Below are positions 27,049 to 35,883 of a stretch of 64,000 nucleotides of DNA, one piece after another. The notes under the pieces were generated by a model that did no database searches, had not been told where the DNA came from, and saw only the letters and a list, made by a program, of their open reading frames with translations. The position numbers and the translations under genes were made by a program. Source of the DNA: CAYVTM01 sp964454645 (lineage in GTDB: Bacteria > Bacteroidota > Bacteroidia > Sphingobacteriales > Sphingobacteriaceae); the NCBI GenBank assembly GCA_964454645.1, contig CAYVTM010000001.1:186001-250000 (forward strand), read 5' to 3'. Numbering within the stretch: the stretch's first letter is position 1; the number at the start of each line of letters is the position of its first letter.

Positions 27049-27086
27049 TATGACAATTTTTTTAAACTTTCCGTAAATAGAAGTGT

Positions 27087-27094
27087 TATATTTG
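27087..27094 (+). promoter_or_regulatory. -7 promoter element of the ferredoxin gene
   Basis: TATATTTG matches TAnnTTTG, 40 bases before the ferredoxin ATG. The -33 region is T-rich but lacks an exact TTTG. It sits in the divergent gap shared with the acyl-CoA reductase gene. Confidence 0.5.
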
Positions 27095-27134
27095 CGGCGT
27101 TTAAGTTAAAGAATTAATCATTTTAAAGAGAGAA

Positions 27135-27485
27135 ATGGCAATAATAATTACCGATGAGTGTATAAACTGCGGCGCTTGTGAGCCGGAATGCCCCAATAAT
27201 GCAATTTATGATGCAGGTGCGGCGTGGCGTTTTTCAGACGGGACAGGATTGAAGGGTATTATTGATTTTGGTGATGGAAATACGGTTGATGCGAATGCTT
27301 CTCAACCGGCGATTTCCGATGAAGTATATTATATTGTTCCTGATAAATGTACCGAATGCGTAGGTTTTCATGATGAGCCTCAGTGTGCTGCAGTATGTCC
27401 GGTTGATTGTTGTGTAGATGATGAGAATGTACGGGAAACGAAAGAGGAGTTGTTGGCTAAGAAAGCATGGCTTCATGTTGAATAA
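27135..27485 (+). CDS. 4Fe-4S dicluster ferredoxin
   Basis: A 116-residue ferredoxin. The first cluster motif is CINCGACEPECPNN (residues 10-23). The second is split by an insertion: CTECVGFHDEPQCAAVCPVDC (about 75-95), as in Azotobacter/Allochromatium-type ferredoxins. About 40 residues separate the two halves, more than in small clostridial ferredoxins. It carries low-potential electrons in the cytoplasm. It is divergent from the acyl-CoA reductase and may be co-regulated with it. A clear terminator follows. Confidence 0.95.
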   Translation: MAIIITDECINCGACEPECPNNAIYDAGAAWRFSDGTGLKGIIDFGDGNTVDANASQPAISDEVYYIVPDKCTECVGFHDEPQCAAVCPVDCCVDDENVRETKEELLAKKAWLHVE

Positions 27486-27506
27486 AGAATAAAACACTTA
27501 AAAAAG

Positions 27507-27534
27507 AAAGCCGTGCATATAACACGGCTTTTTT
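27507..27534 (+). terminator. Intrinsic terminator after the ferredoxin gene
   Basis: AAAGCCGTG and CACGGCTTT pair around a seven-base loop, followed by T residues. Confidence 0.9.
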
Positions 27535-27605
27535 ATTTATATTAATCGAATAAAATATAAGAGCATCAATTAATTGATTATTTTTGTTCAGGCATTACGC
27601 TTTTT

Positions 27606-28394
27606 ATGGATCATGAAAATAATAGTTTCGGGATTGCTGCTTTAAGCATTGTGCCGATACGTGCAGAAGCCTCCGAACGTTCGGAGCAGGTAAGTCAGTT
27701 GCTCTTTGGTGAAACCTTCGATATCTTTGAACAAGAGGGGCAATGGTTACGTATTGCCGGCCATTACGATGGTTACGAAGGTTGGGTAGATCCGAAATTA
27801 TGTAGCCTTATTCCTATAAAAGATAAAGATAAATACACTTCGCCCGTTCCCGATTTGGCTATCGAACGTGTCAATCTGCTTAAGAAAGACCGGGAAGAGT
27901 ACCATCTCCTGGCAGGAAGCACTTTGGTAAATTTCGATGGATTAAGTGTTGCCTTGGGAAATGAGCGATACAATTACTTCGGGAAATCGGCCAAAGCCGG
28001 GTCCGAAATCCTCACAAAAAACTTAGACGATTTAGTAGCAATATACCTGAATGCTCCGTATTTATGGGGAGGTAGGACCCCTTTCGGAATTGATTGCTCG
28101 GGGTTTACCCAAATGATCTATAAATTTTTAGGTATCAGGCTGAAACGTGATGCATGGCAACAAGCCGAACAAGGACGATTAGTGAATTTTGTGGAAGAAA
28201 CAGCAGTAGGAGATTTAGCCTTTTTCGATAATGAAGAAGAGCAGATTATCCATGTAGGTATCATTTTACCGGATGAGCGTATTGTACATGCATCGGGAAA
28301 AGTACGGATTGATAAGATTGATCATCACGGAATTTTTAATATCACAACGAAACGGTATAGCCATAAGTTGCGTATTATCCGCCGGCTTTTATAA
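27606..28394 (+). CDS. NlpC/P60 family cysteine endopeptidase with SH3-like domain
   Basis: A 262-residue C40 peptidase. Residues about 10-80 form bacterial SH3-like targeting modules (VPIRAEASERSEQVSQLLFGETF, GYEGWVDPKLC). The catalytic domain has C164 in GRTPFGIDCSGFTQ, H216 in IIHVGIIL and H228 in IVHASGK, the usual Cys-His-polar triad. It hydrolyses gamma-glutamyl-diaminopimelate bonds in peptidoglycan peptides. No classic signal peptide is seen at the N-terminus, so it may act in muropeptide recycling in the cytoplasm, like other leaderless members. It converges on and overlaps the WD40 gene by six bases. Confidence 0.92.
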   Translation: MDHENNSFGIAALSIVPIRAEASERSEQVSQLLFGETFDIFEQEGQWLRIAGHYDGYEGWVDPKLCSLIPIKDKDKYTSPVPDLAIERVNLLKKDREEYHLLAGSTLVNFDGLSVALGNERYNYFGKSAKAGSEILTKNLDDLVAIYLNAPYLWGGRTPFGIDCSGFTQMIYKFLGIRLKRDAWQQAEQGRLVNFVEETAVGDLAFFDNEEEQIIHVGIILPDERIVHASGKVRIDKIDHHGIFNITTKRYSHKLRIIRRLL

Positions 28395-29303
28395 AGCACT
28401 CTCCAAATGTATATCCCATATATGTATCAGCTTATCATCGGATACTGAAATCAATTGGTTTTCATATGCCGAGAAAATAATTTTATTTACAGATAGCCTG
28501 TGAGCTATTCCTTTTGAGGTATCGAGTATTTTATATAAATGATAATCTTTCGCATTCCATATTTTGATGCTCTTATCCATGCTGGCACTGGCCACAAAAT
28601 CGCTTTCAGGTATGATGCATAAGGAATTGACAGCAAAATAATGTGCGGGAATCTGTTTCTGTAAAGTAAAATCTCCAATGTCCCAAAATTTTAATTGTGC
28701 ATCACGCGATCCACTGAATAAAACCTTTCCATCCTCCGAAAAACACAAACTGAAGATAGGCAAATCATGCGCTCTATAACTCAGTTCCAGATTGAAGCTG
28801 GTTTTGTCCAGCATATAAATATGCATATCTTTTCCGGCAACAGCAATCCATTTGCTGAGAGGATGCAACGCCATACAACGTAAGCCCAGATTGGATAGTT
28901 TTAAATGATGCAGGGTTTCAAAAGTTTCGAACGACCAGACTTTCATGCTGCCATCTTCCGAAAGGGTATAGAAGTTTCTTTCATCCGATTGTATATCGAA
29001 GATAGACCGTTCGTGTGCGGGAATACTTTTTATGAGGCTTTGTTTTTCGAAATCGAAAATATGAAGATATCCGCTACGATCTCCTGCCAGTAACACATTG
29101 GGTTGTTTAGGACAATGGATGGCATACACGCTTCCACGGGTTTTGAATAAAATTTTAATATATTTTTTGGTTTTTAAGTTCCATTCTACAATGGCCGCTT
29201 CACCGCCGCCGGTAAAAAATATATGTTCTTTTTGAGAGGAAGATACTGCGTAGATCGGATGTTCGTGTCCGGGTAAACTGCTGTTATGTGTAATCTGTAT
29301 CAT
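28389..29303 (-). CDS. WD40-repeat beta-propeller protein
   Basis: A 304-residue protein made almost entirely of WD40 repeats. The pattern HxxxIxxxxxS...L.SGSxDxxxxxWDI recurs about seven times, e.g. HDLPIFSLCFSEDGKVLFSGSRDAQLKFWDI, broken here at residues near 195-225, and VASASMDKSIKIWNA near 250. This predicts a single seven-bladed propeller, a protein-binding platform. No enzymatic domain or signal peptide. The start overlaps the stop of hisA by one base, so it is translated from the hisA transcript. The partner is unknown; its link to histidine synthesis may be only positional. Confidence 0.88.
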   Translation of the reverse strand: MIQITHNSSLPGHEHPIYAVSSSQKEHIFFTGGGEAAIVEWNLKTKKYIKILFKTRGSVYAIHCPKQPNVLLAGDRSGYLHIFDFEKQSLIKSIPAHERSIFDIQSDERNFYTLSEDGSMKVWSFETFETLHHLKLSNLGLRCMALHPLSKWIAVAGKDMHIYMLDKTSFNLELSYRAHDLPIFSLCFSEDGKVLFSGSRDAQLKFWDIGDFTLQKQIPAHYFAVNSLCIIPESDFVASASMDKSIKIWNAKDYHLYKILDTSKGIAHRLSVNKIIFSAYENQLISVSDDKLIHIWDIHLESAL

Positions 29304-30052
29304 TAAAAACTAACCAATGCCTGAAGGTTCCATTCTTTAATCGTTTCAATACTGATTTTGTTTTCATAAATAGCTTTCCCTACCACAGTTGCTTCAAGTT
29401 GAGCTGCCTGTAATTCACGAATATCGTCCATTGAGCGGATACCACCCGAAGCAATAAGCTTGATGAAAGGTATTTGTTCTTTGATGGATTTATAGAGAGC
29501 AAGTCCTGACCCCTGCATTTTTCCGTCTTTACTGATATCTGTACATAAGAATCGGAAATAGCCCAGAGAGGTACATTTGCCGATGTACTCGATGGGGGTG
29601 TAATGAGAAGCTTCAGTCCATCCGCTATGCATAATCACTCCATCACGTATATCCACAGCAATAACTATCTGATCGGAACAGCTGTCTTTTCCGCAAATTT
29701 CTTTACTCAGCTCCTCCAAAAAATTTTCTTCGGTAAGGGCTTGTGTGCCGATAATGATACGATGAAAACCCGAATCAATTAATTCTTTTACTTTATCGAT
29801 ACTGCGAACGCCACCCCCGTACTGAATTTTTAAATTCGTTTTCTTCAAGGCATTCAATACATATTTCTGATTGCTGAAATCACCTCGCGCACCATTCAAA
29901 TCGATAATCTGAATAAAGTTTGTTCCGTTCGACTCGAATTGTTCGAGCATGCTTTCCAAACTTACATCATAAGCTGTTATTTGTTCGTAATCTCCTTCAC
30001 GTAAACGAACAACTTTACGGTCTAAAATATCTATAGCAGGAATAATATACAT
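29303..30052 (-). CDS. hisA: Phosphoribosylformimino-AICAR-P isomerase
   Basis: A 249-residue TIM barrel for the fourth step of histidine biosynthesis (ProFAR to PRFAR). The N-terminal MYIIPAIDILDRKVVRL carries the first catalytic Asp (D8), where HisF would have IPCLDV. The second catalytic Asp is in IVIAVDIRDG. Phosphate loops are QYGGGVRS and KLIASGGIRS. The length is normal. Other his genes are absent from the window, so this copy lies apart from any his operon, or the his genes are scattered in this genome. Confidence 0.93.
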   Translation of the reverse strand: MYIIPAIDILDRKVVRLREGDYEQITAYDVSLESMLEQFESNGTNFIQIIDLNGARGDFSNQKYVLNALKKTNLKIQYGGGVRSIDKVKELIDSGFHRIIIGTQALTEENFLEELSKEICGKDSCSDQIVIAVDIRDGVIMHSGWTEASHYTPIEYIGKCTSLGYFRFLCTDISKDGKMQGSGLALYKSIKEQIPFIKLIASGGIRSMDDIRELQAAQLEATVVGKAIYENKISIETIKEWNLQALVSF

Positions 30053-30235
30053 CTTGTTTAAATTAAATGTTAATTTAGTATAAGTTTTAAGTAGGTAGAA
30101 ATCAGTTGCTTCGACTGAGGAATGGGCATGTAAATTTAAGATAATTTCCGTTAATAAAAAGATATTCTTTACGCTGAAATTTAATTCGGTTTGAAATCGT
30201 TGTATATTGGTCTTAATACACTATTTTTGGATTCC

Positions 30236-32296
30236 ATGAAATTTGCTAGTCCTCAATTTCTTTTTGCCCTGTCTGCGATAGCAATTCCTATTATCATTCA
30301 TCTTTTTAATTTTAGAAAGTACAAACGTATTGTGTTTACGAATGTGCGCTATCTGCGGGAGATTAAAGAAGAAACGACTTCAAGAAATAAATTAAAACAT
30401 CTTCTTGTTCTTGCTGCAAGAATACTGGCAATTACCTTTTTAGTGCTCGCATTTGCACAGCCCTATATACCGGGAGATAATCAGGTAGAGCAAGCTGGCT
30501 CAAATGTAGTCAGTATTTATATTGATAATTCTTTTAGTATGGAAGCACGGGATGGGGAGGGTAGTTTACTGGAAGAAGCCAAACAAAAAGCAACAGAGAT
30601 TACGAATGCCTATGGCTTGAACGATCGATTTCAGGTACTGACAAACGATTTTGAAGGCAAGCATCAACGTTTACTGAGCAGAGATGAATTTCTGGAGGAG
30701 CTTGCATCTATTAAGATTTCTGCAAATACCAAGACAATAGAAGAGGTAAGCGAACGTCAGGCTTCAATTTTCTATAATCAAAACAATACAAATAAAATTG
30801 CTTACCTGATATCCGATTTTCAACGCGGAAATATTAAGCCTGATTTAATACTTCCCGATTCGAGTATACGGTATAAGTTGATTCTGCTACAACACAAAGC
30901 ACTTGCTAATCTTGCAATCGATTCGGTATGGCTGTTGAATCCGCTGCATCAGGCAAATGGCAACGAACAAATTCTGGTACGTTTGTATAATAATTCGGAT
31001 GAGACTGTCGAACAACTACCTTTAAAAATACATATCAACGGACAGCAGAAAGCGATAGGAAGTATAGATATTCCGGCGCGAGGATATGCGTTGGATACTT
31101 TCCGGTATACCAACGATGCACAGGATATACAACAGGGTTGGGTAGAAATCAGCGATTATCCGATCAGTTTCGACGATCGGTATTATTTCAGCTATCCCCT
31201 GGCACGATCTTCGAATATACTGCTGATCAATGGACAAAAAAACAGTCAGTACATACAAACAGTTTATGCATTGGATGATTTTTATAAACTGACAAGTGCT
31301 TCGGTTCAACAGGTTGATTATGCTGCATTTACTAATCAGGAATTAATTATTTTGAATGAGGTCCCTTCCATAAGTTCGGGTATGGCCGATGAGTTGAAAA
31401 AGTTTTTGACTAAGGGGGGGAATTTATTTATCATCCCTGCTTTCGATGCTGATTTGGAATCCTACAACCGGGCATTTGCTTCTTTAGGTTTAGACCCTCT
31501 GCAAAATATACAGGTTACAGATACACGTGTAGGTAAATTGAATACCAGGCAGGGAATTTTAAAAGATGTGTTTGAGAAAGTCCCTGCCAATATGGATCTT
31601 CCGCAGGTACGGCAGTATTTCGATATGAGTATTCGCTCGGGCAGCGTACGTGAAAATATTCTCAGTCTTCAGAACGATGCTCCTTTCTTGAGTTCTTACG
31701 CATTGCATGGGGGAAGGGTATATGTTTTGGCAAGTAGCCTGGACCCGGAATTTTCCAATTTTGCGCGTCATGCGGTATTTGTTCCTTTCATGCTGCGTAT
31801 TGCACAAAAAAATGCCTTGAATGAAAATCTTGCCTACCATATTGGAAAGGACACTCAAGTTCGAAAAAGTGGCTTACAGCGTACGCAGCAGCAAGATATC
31901 CGCATACAAAAAGCGGAATATTCCTTCATTCCGGATCTACGTATGGAGGGTTCGGAAGCTGTTTTATTTCTTTCCGATCAATTACAGGAGGCGGGTTTTT
32001 ACTCGCTTGTTCAAAACAATCAGACCTTGGATGTGCTGGCATTTAACTACGACCGGAGAGAGTCGCAACTGCAATATCAGACAGTCGAAGAACTCGAGCA
32101 ATTAGGGATATCGGGGTTTGAAACAATCCGTTCTTCGCAGGTTTCACTCGAAAAAACCATCAGGGAAGCAAATTTTGGTGTCCGTTTATGGAAAATATGT
32201 ATTATTTTGGCGCTATTATTTTTTACGATTGAAATGCTTCTGATACGCTTTTGGGAGGTTTTTTTCGCAACTAAATCCATATCCGCAGGTATATGA
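30236..32296 (+). CDS. BatA-like aerotolerance-type membrane protein
   Basis: A 686-residue protein with the BatA N-terminal module (PF07584 type): KFASPQFLFALSAIAIPIIIHLFNFRKYKRIVFTNV, then a second membrane helix LLVLAARILAITFLVLAFAQPY. A vWA-like region follows (VSIYIDNSFSMEARDG, a DxSxS-type motif, about 90-100). The long periplasmic part includes a glutamine-amidotransferase-like segment (LLINGQKNSQYIQTVYALDD, GNLFIIPAFDADLESY). A C-terminal membrane helix is near 660. I start at ATG 30236; the TTG at 30191 is less likely. The end overlaps the next gene by four bases. The role is envelope-related, but the mechanism is unknown. Confidence 0.88.
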   Translation: MKFASPQFLFALSAIAIPIIIHLFNFRKYKRIVFTNVRYLREIKEETTSRNKLKHLLVLAARILAITFLVLAFAQPYIPGDNQVEQAGSNVVSIYIDNSFSMEARDGEGSLLEEAKQKATEITNAYGLNDRFQVLTNDFEGKHQRLLSRDEFLEELASIKISANTKTIEEVSERQASIFYNQNNTNKIAYLISDFQRGNIKPDLILPDSSIRYKLILLQHKALANLAIDSVWLLNPLHQANGNEQILVRLYNNSDETVEQLPLKIHINGQQKAIGSIDIPARGYALDTFRYTNDAQDIQQGWVEISDYPISFDDRYYFSYPLARSSNILLINGQKNSQYIQTVYALDDFYKLTSASVQQVDYAAFTNQELIILNEVPSISSGMADELKKFLTKGGNLFIIPAFDADLESYNRAFASLGLDPLQNIQVTDTRVGKLNTRQGILKDVFEKVPANMDLPQVRQYFDMSIRSGSVRENILSLQNDAPFLSSYALHGGRVYVLASSLDPEFSNFARHAVFVPFMLRIAQKNALNENLAYHIGKDTQVRKSGLQRTQQQDIRIQKAEYSFIPDLRMEGSEAVLFLSDQLQEAGFYSLVQNNQTLDVLAFNYDRRESQLQYQTVEELEQLGISGFETIRSSQVSLEKTIREANFGVRLWKICIILALLFFTIEMLLIRFWEVFFATKSISAGI

Positions 32297-33558
32297 AATT
32301 ACTTATCCGATCTGTAAAAGTTGTTGATTCCCGGTCCGACTTCAATGGAAAGACCGTAGATATACTTATTGATGGGGATCGCATTCTGAAAATAGCAAAG
32401 TCGATTAACGAAAAGGTAAAAGAGGAAATCGATTTTAAAGGAACGTGCGTTTCACCTGGATGGATTGATATGCACAGTAATTTCGGAGATCCGGGTTACG
32501 AAACCAAGGAAGATTTATTTTCAGGAATGGACGCGGCGGTGCAGGGAGGTTTTACTTCCGTTGTACTCATGCCGAATACCATTCCTCCATTACATTCCAA
32601 AGCTGAGATAGCTTATATCAAAAATAAAAGTAAAGGTAGCCCGGTAGATATATTCCCGCTCGGAACCATTAGTAAACACAGGGAAGGAAAAGATCTGGCA
32701 GAGATGTACGATATGAGCCTGGCAGGGGCTGTAGCTTTTTCCGATGGATCGCGTCCTGTAAGTGATGCCGGATTGATGTCGCGGGCTCTCTTGTATGCCA
32801 AAGGAATCAATCGTTTTGTATATAGTTTTCCCGAAGATCAGACGATTGCTCTTAACGGGAAAATGAACGAAGGGGAAGTGAGTACTTTGTTGGGCGTTAA
32901 AGGTATTCCCGCGCTTGCGGAAGAACTGATGGTTGCCCGCGATATTTATCTCTCCGAATATAACGATGCTGCGGTACATTTTACCTGCATCACTTCTGCA
33001 AAATCGGTAGAACTGATTAAAGCGGCGAAAAAGAAAGGATTGAAAGTCACTGCCGATGTCAGTGCGAATCATTTGTTCTTCGATGATTCTGCCCTGATGG
33101 ATTTCGACAGTAATTTTAAATTACGCCCGCCCTTACGCACCCCCAAAGATGTTAAAGCTTTAAAGAACGGAATTAAAGATGGCACTATCGATGCTGTCTG
33201 CTCTCAACATAGTCCCGAAGATATCGAACATAAAAATGTTGAATTTGAAACAGCAGGTTATGGAATGATTGCTTTGCAAACTACCTTCGCTGCAACCAAT
33301 ATGAGTCTGAACGGAATTGTAGAAACAGATACGCTCATCGATTTATTTACACATAATCCTCGTACCATCCTGGGACTAGAGCCGTTAAGCATTGCGGAAG
33401 GAAGCATCGCGAACCTCAGCTTCTTTAATCCTGCTTTGAAATGGGAATTTACGGAAAAAGAAATACGTTCGAAATCGAAAAATTCTGCATACCTCGCCCG
33501 GGAATTACAAGGCAAAGCGATTGCGGTTTACAATCATCAACAATTTAGAAAACTATAA
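32293..33558 (+). CDS. Dihydroorotase-like amidohydrolase, probably non-catalytic
   Basis: A 421-residue amidohydrolase-fold protein with overall PyrC similarity (PGWIDMHSNFGDPGYE, VLMPNTIPP, FSDGSRPVSDAGLM). Key residues of active dihydroorotases are changed. The DxHxH metal motif reads D-M-H61-S-N63. The HxED segment reads YSFPEDQ. The HHL motif reads ANHL (N259, H260). The catalytic TDH of the last strand reads S304-Q305-H306. This argues against normal zinc binding and catalysis. Bacteroidota often carry such a gene beside a BatA-like gene, as here; an active pyrC is expected elsewhere. A structural or regulatory role, as for PyrX-like partners, is inference. Overlaps batA by four bases. 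Confidence 0.82.
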   Translation: MKLLIRSVKVVDSRSDFNGKTVDILIDGDRILKIAKSINEKVKEEIDFKGTCVSPGWIDMHSNFGDPGYETKEDLFSGMDAAVQGGFTSVVLMPNTIPPLHSKAEIAYIKNKSKGSPVDIFPLGTISKHREGKDLAEMYDMSLAGAVAFSDGSRPVSDAGLMSRALLYAKGINRFVYSFPEDQTIALNGKMNEGEVSTLLGVKGIPALAEELMVARDIYLSEYNDAAVHFTCITSAKSVELIKAAKKKGLKVTADVSANHLFFDDSALMDFDSNFKLRPPLRTPKDVKALKNGIKDGTIDAVCSQHSPEDIEHKNVEFETAGYGMIALQTTFAATNMSLNGIVETDTLIDLFTHNPRTILGLEPLSIAEGSIANLSFFNPALKWEFTEKEIRSKSKNSAYLARELQGKAIAVYNHQQFRKL

Positions 33559-33559
33559 A

Positions 33560-34288
33560 ATGGATATACACATTCAAGATGCTTTACAGGCATGCATTGC
33601 CGGCTATTACGAAGGAGATGCTCAAACACATACGAAAGAGAAGGATGCGAAAAATCTCTATCGCTCCCTTTCCGATGTATTCAATGCCGATAAATCCTTT
33701 ATGGAGAAGGTAGAAACAATAGATATATTGTTTGATGATGCCCCGGCTTTTGTAAATATCCGCGAATTTGTCTTCGATTTATTATTAATCAATTTCTTTG
33801 CTTCAGATAGTTTGAAATTAGAAGAAGATTATCTCGATTCTCCCGAATGGGAAGCCATAGAAAATGATACTATCGATCGAGGTACGGAATTTCTGAATCT
33901 TTTGCTATACATTAAAGAATGTATGGAAGATGATGCAGAACCGGATCTTGCCGATTTCTTACATGAGTTTTTATTGGTGGATGAAGATGAGTTTCAGGAT
34001 GAGTATGCTATTTATGAAGATGTGATATCGAATCAGGTTTTGGTTGAATCGCCTTATTCGGAGATAGCTCGTGTAGCAGCTTCACTGAAAGACACCTCGG
34101 ATATGAAAGACGATTTTTATGCCTTGGTTTCGTATTTTTCGAATACCGTTTTTGATGCTGAAGAGTTTAAAGAATATATTAACAACAGTACAAATAAATC
34201 ATACGATGCTGCTGTATTGACAGCTTTATATGGCTATACCTCAGGGATAGAAGTGTTCCCGAAATCTTTTTTATCTTGCACAAACTAA
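33560..34288 (+). CDS. Acidic protein of unknown function
   Basis: A 242-residue, strongly acidic soluble protein beginning MDIHIQDALQACIAGYYEGD, predicted almost all helical, with stretches such as KECMEDDAEPDLADFLHEFLLVDEDEFQDEY. No signal peptide, Cys motif or recognisable domain. It starts one base after the stop of the dihydroorotase-like gene and lies 14 before the DUF4199 gene, so it belongs to this operon. The longer in-frame start at 33521 overlaps the upstream gene and is less likely. I do not recognise the family. Confidence 0.75.
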   Translation: MDIHIQDALQACIAGYYEGDAQTHTKEKDAKNLYRSLSDVFNADKSFMEKVETIDILFDDAPAFVNIREFVFDLLLINFFASDSLKLEEDYLDSPEWEAIENDTIDRGTEFLNLLLYIKECMEDDAEPDLADFLHEFLLVDEDEFQDEYAIYEDVISNQVLVESPYSEIARVAASLKDTSDMKDDFYALVSYFSNTVFDAEEFKEYINNSTNKSYDAAVLTALYGYTSGIEVFPKSFLSCTN

Positions 34289-34302
34289 AATGAACAACAA
34301 TT

Positions 34303-34851
34303 ATGGAAAATCAACTCTTAAAATCGTATCGTAAGACTGCAATCAAATGGGGTATTAACACAGGTTTAGCCTCTATTGTTTTTACCTTATTAATTTATGT
34401 ATTGAATGCAAAATTAATGGCTAGTTTTACCTGGATGAGCTTATCACTTGTCCTCTGTATTCTTTTTATGGTATTGGCGGTTAAAGAAGTGAAAAAGAAT
34501 CAGGGTGGGTTTATCAGCTTATCCGAAGCATTGTTCTGCGGATTTTTTGTATATGCAATCGGGGCATTAATATCAGGTGTTTTTTCATATGTACTGATGA
34601 CATGGATCGATCCGAACTTGCCTTTATTGATTCGTGAGGTATCAATAGAAAAAACAGTAGAGATGATGAATAAATTCGGAGCATCTGAAGAGGATATTTC
34701 GAAAGCCCTGGATAATATCAATGAACAACCAACAGCAGTATCCATTAAGTCGAGCCTTATCGGTTTCATAGCTTCTTCAGCTTTGGGGTTTGTTATTGCT
34801 TTTATTTTAGCAGCCATATTAAGAAAAAAACAACCTGTATTTGAACAATAA
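34303..34851 (+). CDS. DUF4199 membrane protein
   Basis: A 182-residue inner-membrane protein with four helices (INTGLASIVFTLLIYVL, WMSLSLVLCILFMVLAV, EALFCGFFVYAIGALISGVFSYVLM, SLIGFIASSALGFVIAFILAAIL). Between the third and fourth helices is a loop of about 50 residues with KTVEMMNKFGASEEDISKAL. This layout fits the DUF4199 family, found widely in Bacteroidota beside a GT2 glycosyltransferase, as here. Its function is unknown; support of lipid-linked sugar transfer is a guess from the neighbour. The stop lies four bases before the next start. Confidence 0.82.
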   Translation: MENQLLKSYRKTAIKWGINTGLASIVFTLLIYVLNAKLMASFTWMSLSLVLCILFMVLAVKEVKKNQGGFISLSEALFCGFFVYAIGALISGVFSYVLMTWIDPNLPLLIREVSIEKTVEMMNKFGASEEDISKALDNINEQPTAVSIKSSLIGFIASSALGFVIAFILAAILRKKQPVFEQ

Positions 34852-34855
34852 GAGA

Positions 34856-35809
34856 ATGGATATTTCCGTAGTTATTCCTTTATACAACGAAGTAGAGTCG
34901 CTTCCCGAGCTGCACGACTGGATAAAGCGTGTGATGGATGCGAATGGCTTTTCATACGAAATCATTTTTATCGACGATGGCAGTAACGATGGTTCATGGG
35001 AGTTGATAGAAGATTTGAAGAAGAAAAATGAATGTGTAAGAGGGATTAAGTTTCGCCGGAATTACGGAAAATCGGCAGCACTTAACTGTGGTTTTGAAGC
35101 AACAAAAGGAGCGGTGGTAATAACCATGGATGCCGACCTGCAGGATAGTCCCGATGAAATCCCCGGACTCTACCGCCGGATACTCGAAGAAAAATTGGAT
35201 ATTATCTCGGGTTGGAAGAAAAAACGCTACGACCCCATCAGTAAAACCATTCCGACGAAATTATTTAATTGGGCTACACGCAAGATGTCGGGGATTCATA
35301 ATCTGCACGATTTTAACTGCGGACTCAAATCTTATCGTAAAGATGTAGTGAAAAATATTGAAGTGTATGGAGAGATGCATCGTTATATTCCCGTAATAGC
35401 AAAATGGGCAGGGTTTACACGCATCGAAGAACAAGTAGTTGAACATCGTGCGCGTAAATACGGAGTAACAAAATTCGGGCTCAGCCGTTTTGTAAACGGA
35501 TTCCTCGATTTACTTTCCATTTTCTTTGTAGGGAAATTTCAGAAAAAACCAATGCACTTTTTTGGAACCATCGGCGTACTTTCTTTCCTCACAGGTTTTA
35601 TCATTGCATTGTATATTATTGTCGATAAACTCATACGCATTTATGCAGGAGGAAGTGTAGCGCGCGATGTTACCGATCAGCCCTTGTTTTATTTAGCGCT
35701 GGTTCTGAGTATTATCGGAGTTCAATTATTTCTGACAGGATTTTTAGCTGAAATGATTGCAAGGAATTCTTCCGACAGAAATATTTATTTGATAGAAGAA
35801 GAATTGTAA
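34856..35809 (+). CDS. Family 2 glycosyltransferase, polyprenyl-phosphate type
   Basis: A 317-residue GT-A fold transferase. Nucleotide-sugar motifs: VVIPLYNEVESLPEL at the N-terminus, IDDGSNDGSWELI, and the DxD-type MDADLQDSPDEIP near 95-107. Two C-terminal helices follow (FFGTIGVLSFLTGFIIALYIIV, FYLALVLSIIGVQLFLTGFLAEMIA). This is the layout of dolichol/undecaprenyl-phosphate mannose or glucose synthases (DPM1/GtrB-like). It probably charges a polyprenyl carrier on the cytoplasmic side of the inner membrane. Last gene of the BatA-DUF4199 run. ATG 34856 fits the conserved start; TTG 34841 overlaps the upstream stop. Confidence 0.9.
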   Translation: MDISVVIPLYNEVESLPELHDWIKRVMDANGFSYEIIFIDDGSNDGSWELIEDLKKKNECVRGIKFRRNYGKSAALNCGFEATKGAVVITMDADLQDSPDEIPGLYRRILEEKLDIISGWKKKRYDPISKTIPTKLFNWATRKMSGIHNLHDFNCGLKSYRKDVVKNIEVYGEMHRYIPVIAKWAGFTRIEEQVVEHRARKYGVTKFGLSRFVNGFLDLLSIFFVGKFQKKPMHFFGTIGVLSFLTGFIIALYIIVDKLIRIYAGGSVARDVTDQPLFYLALVLSIIGVQLFLTGFLAEMIARNSSDRNIYLIEEEL

Positions 35810-35818
35810 ATTTAATAA

Positions 35819-35860
35819 GATTTATTCGAAACCGAATGTATTATTTTATTCGGATAAATC
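35819..35860. repeat. Nested inverted repeat after the GT2 gene
   Basis: The outer arms GATTTAT and ATAAATC enclose an inner stem CCGAAT/ATTCGG. No T run follows on the + strand, so this may be a weak terminator, an mRNA 3' stabiliser or a regulatory site for the next gene. Confidence 0.4.
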
Positions 35861-35883
35861 ATCATCTATATTCATAAACAAGA

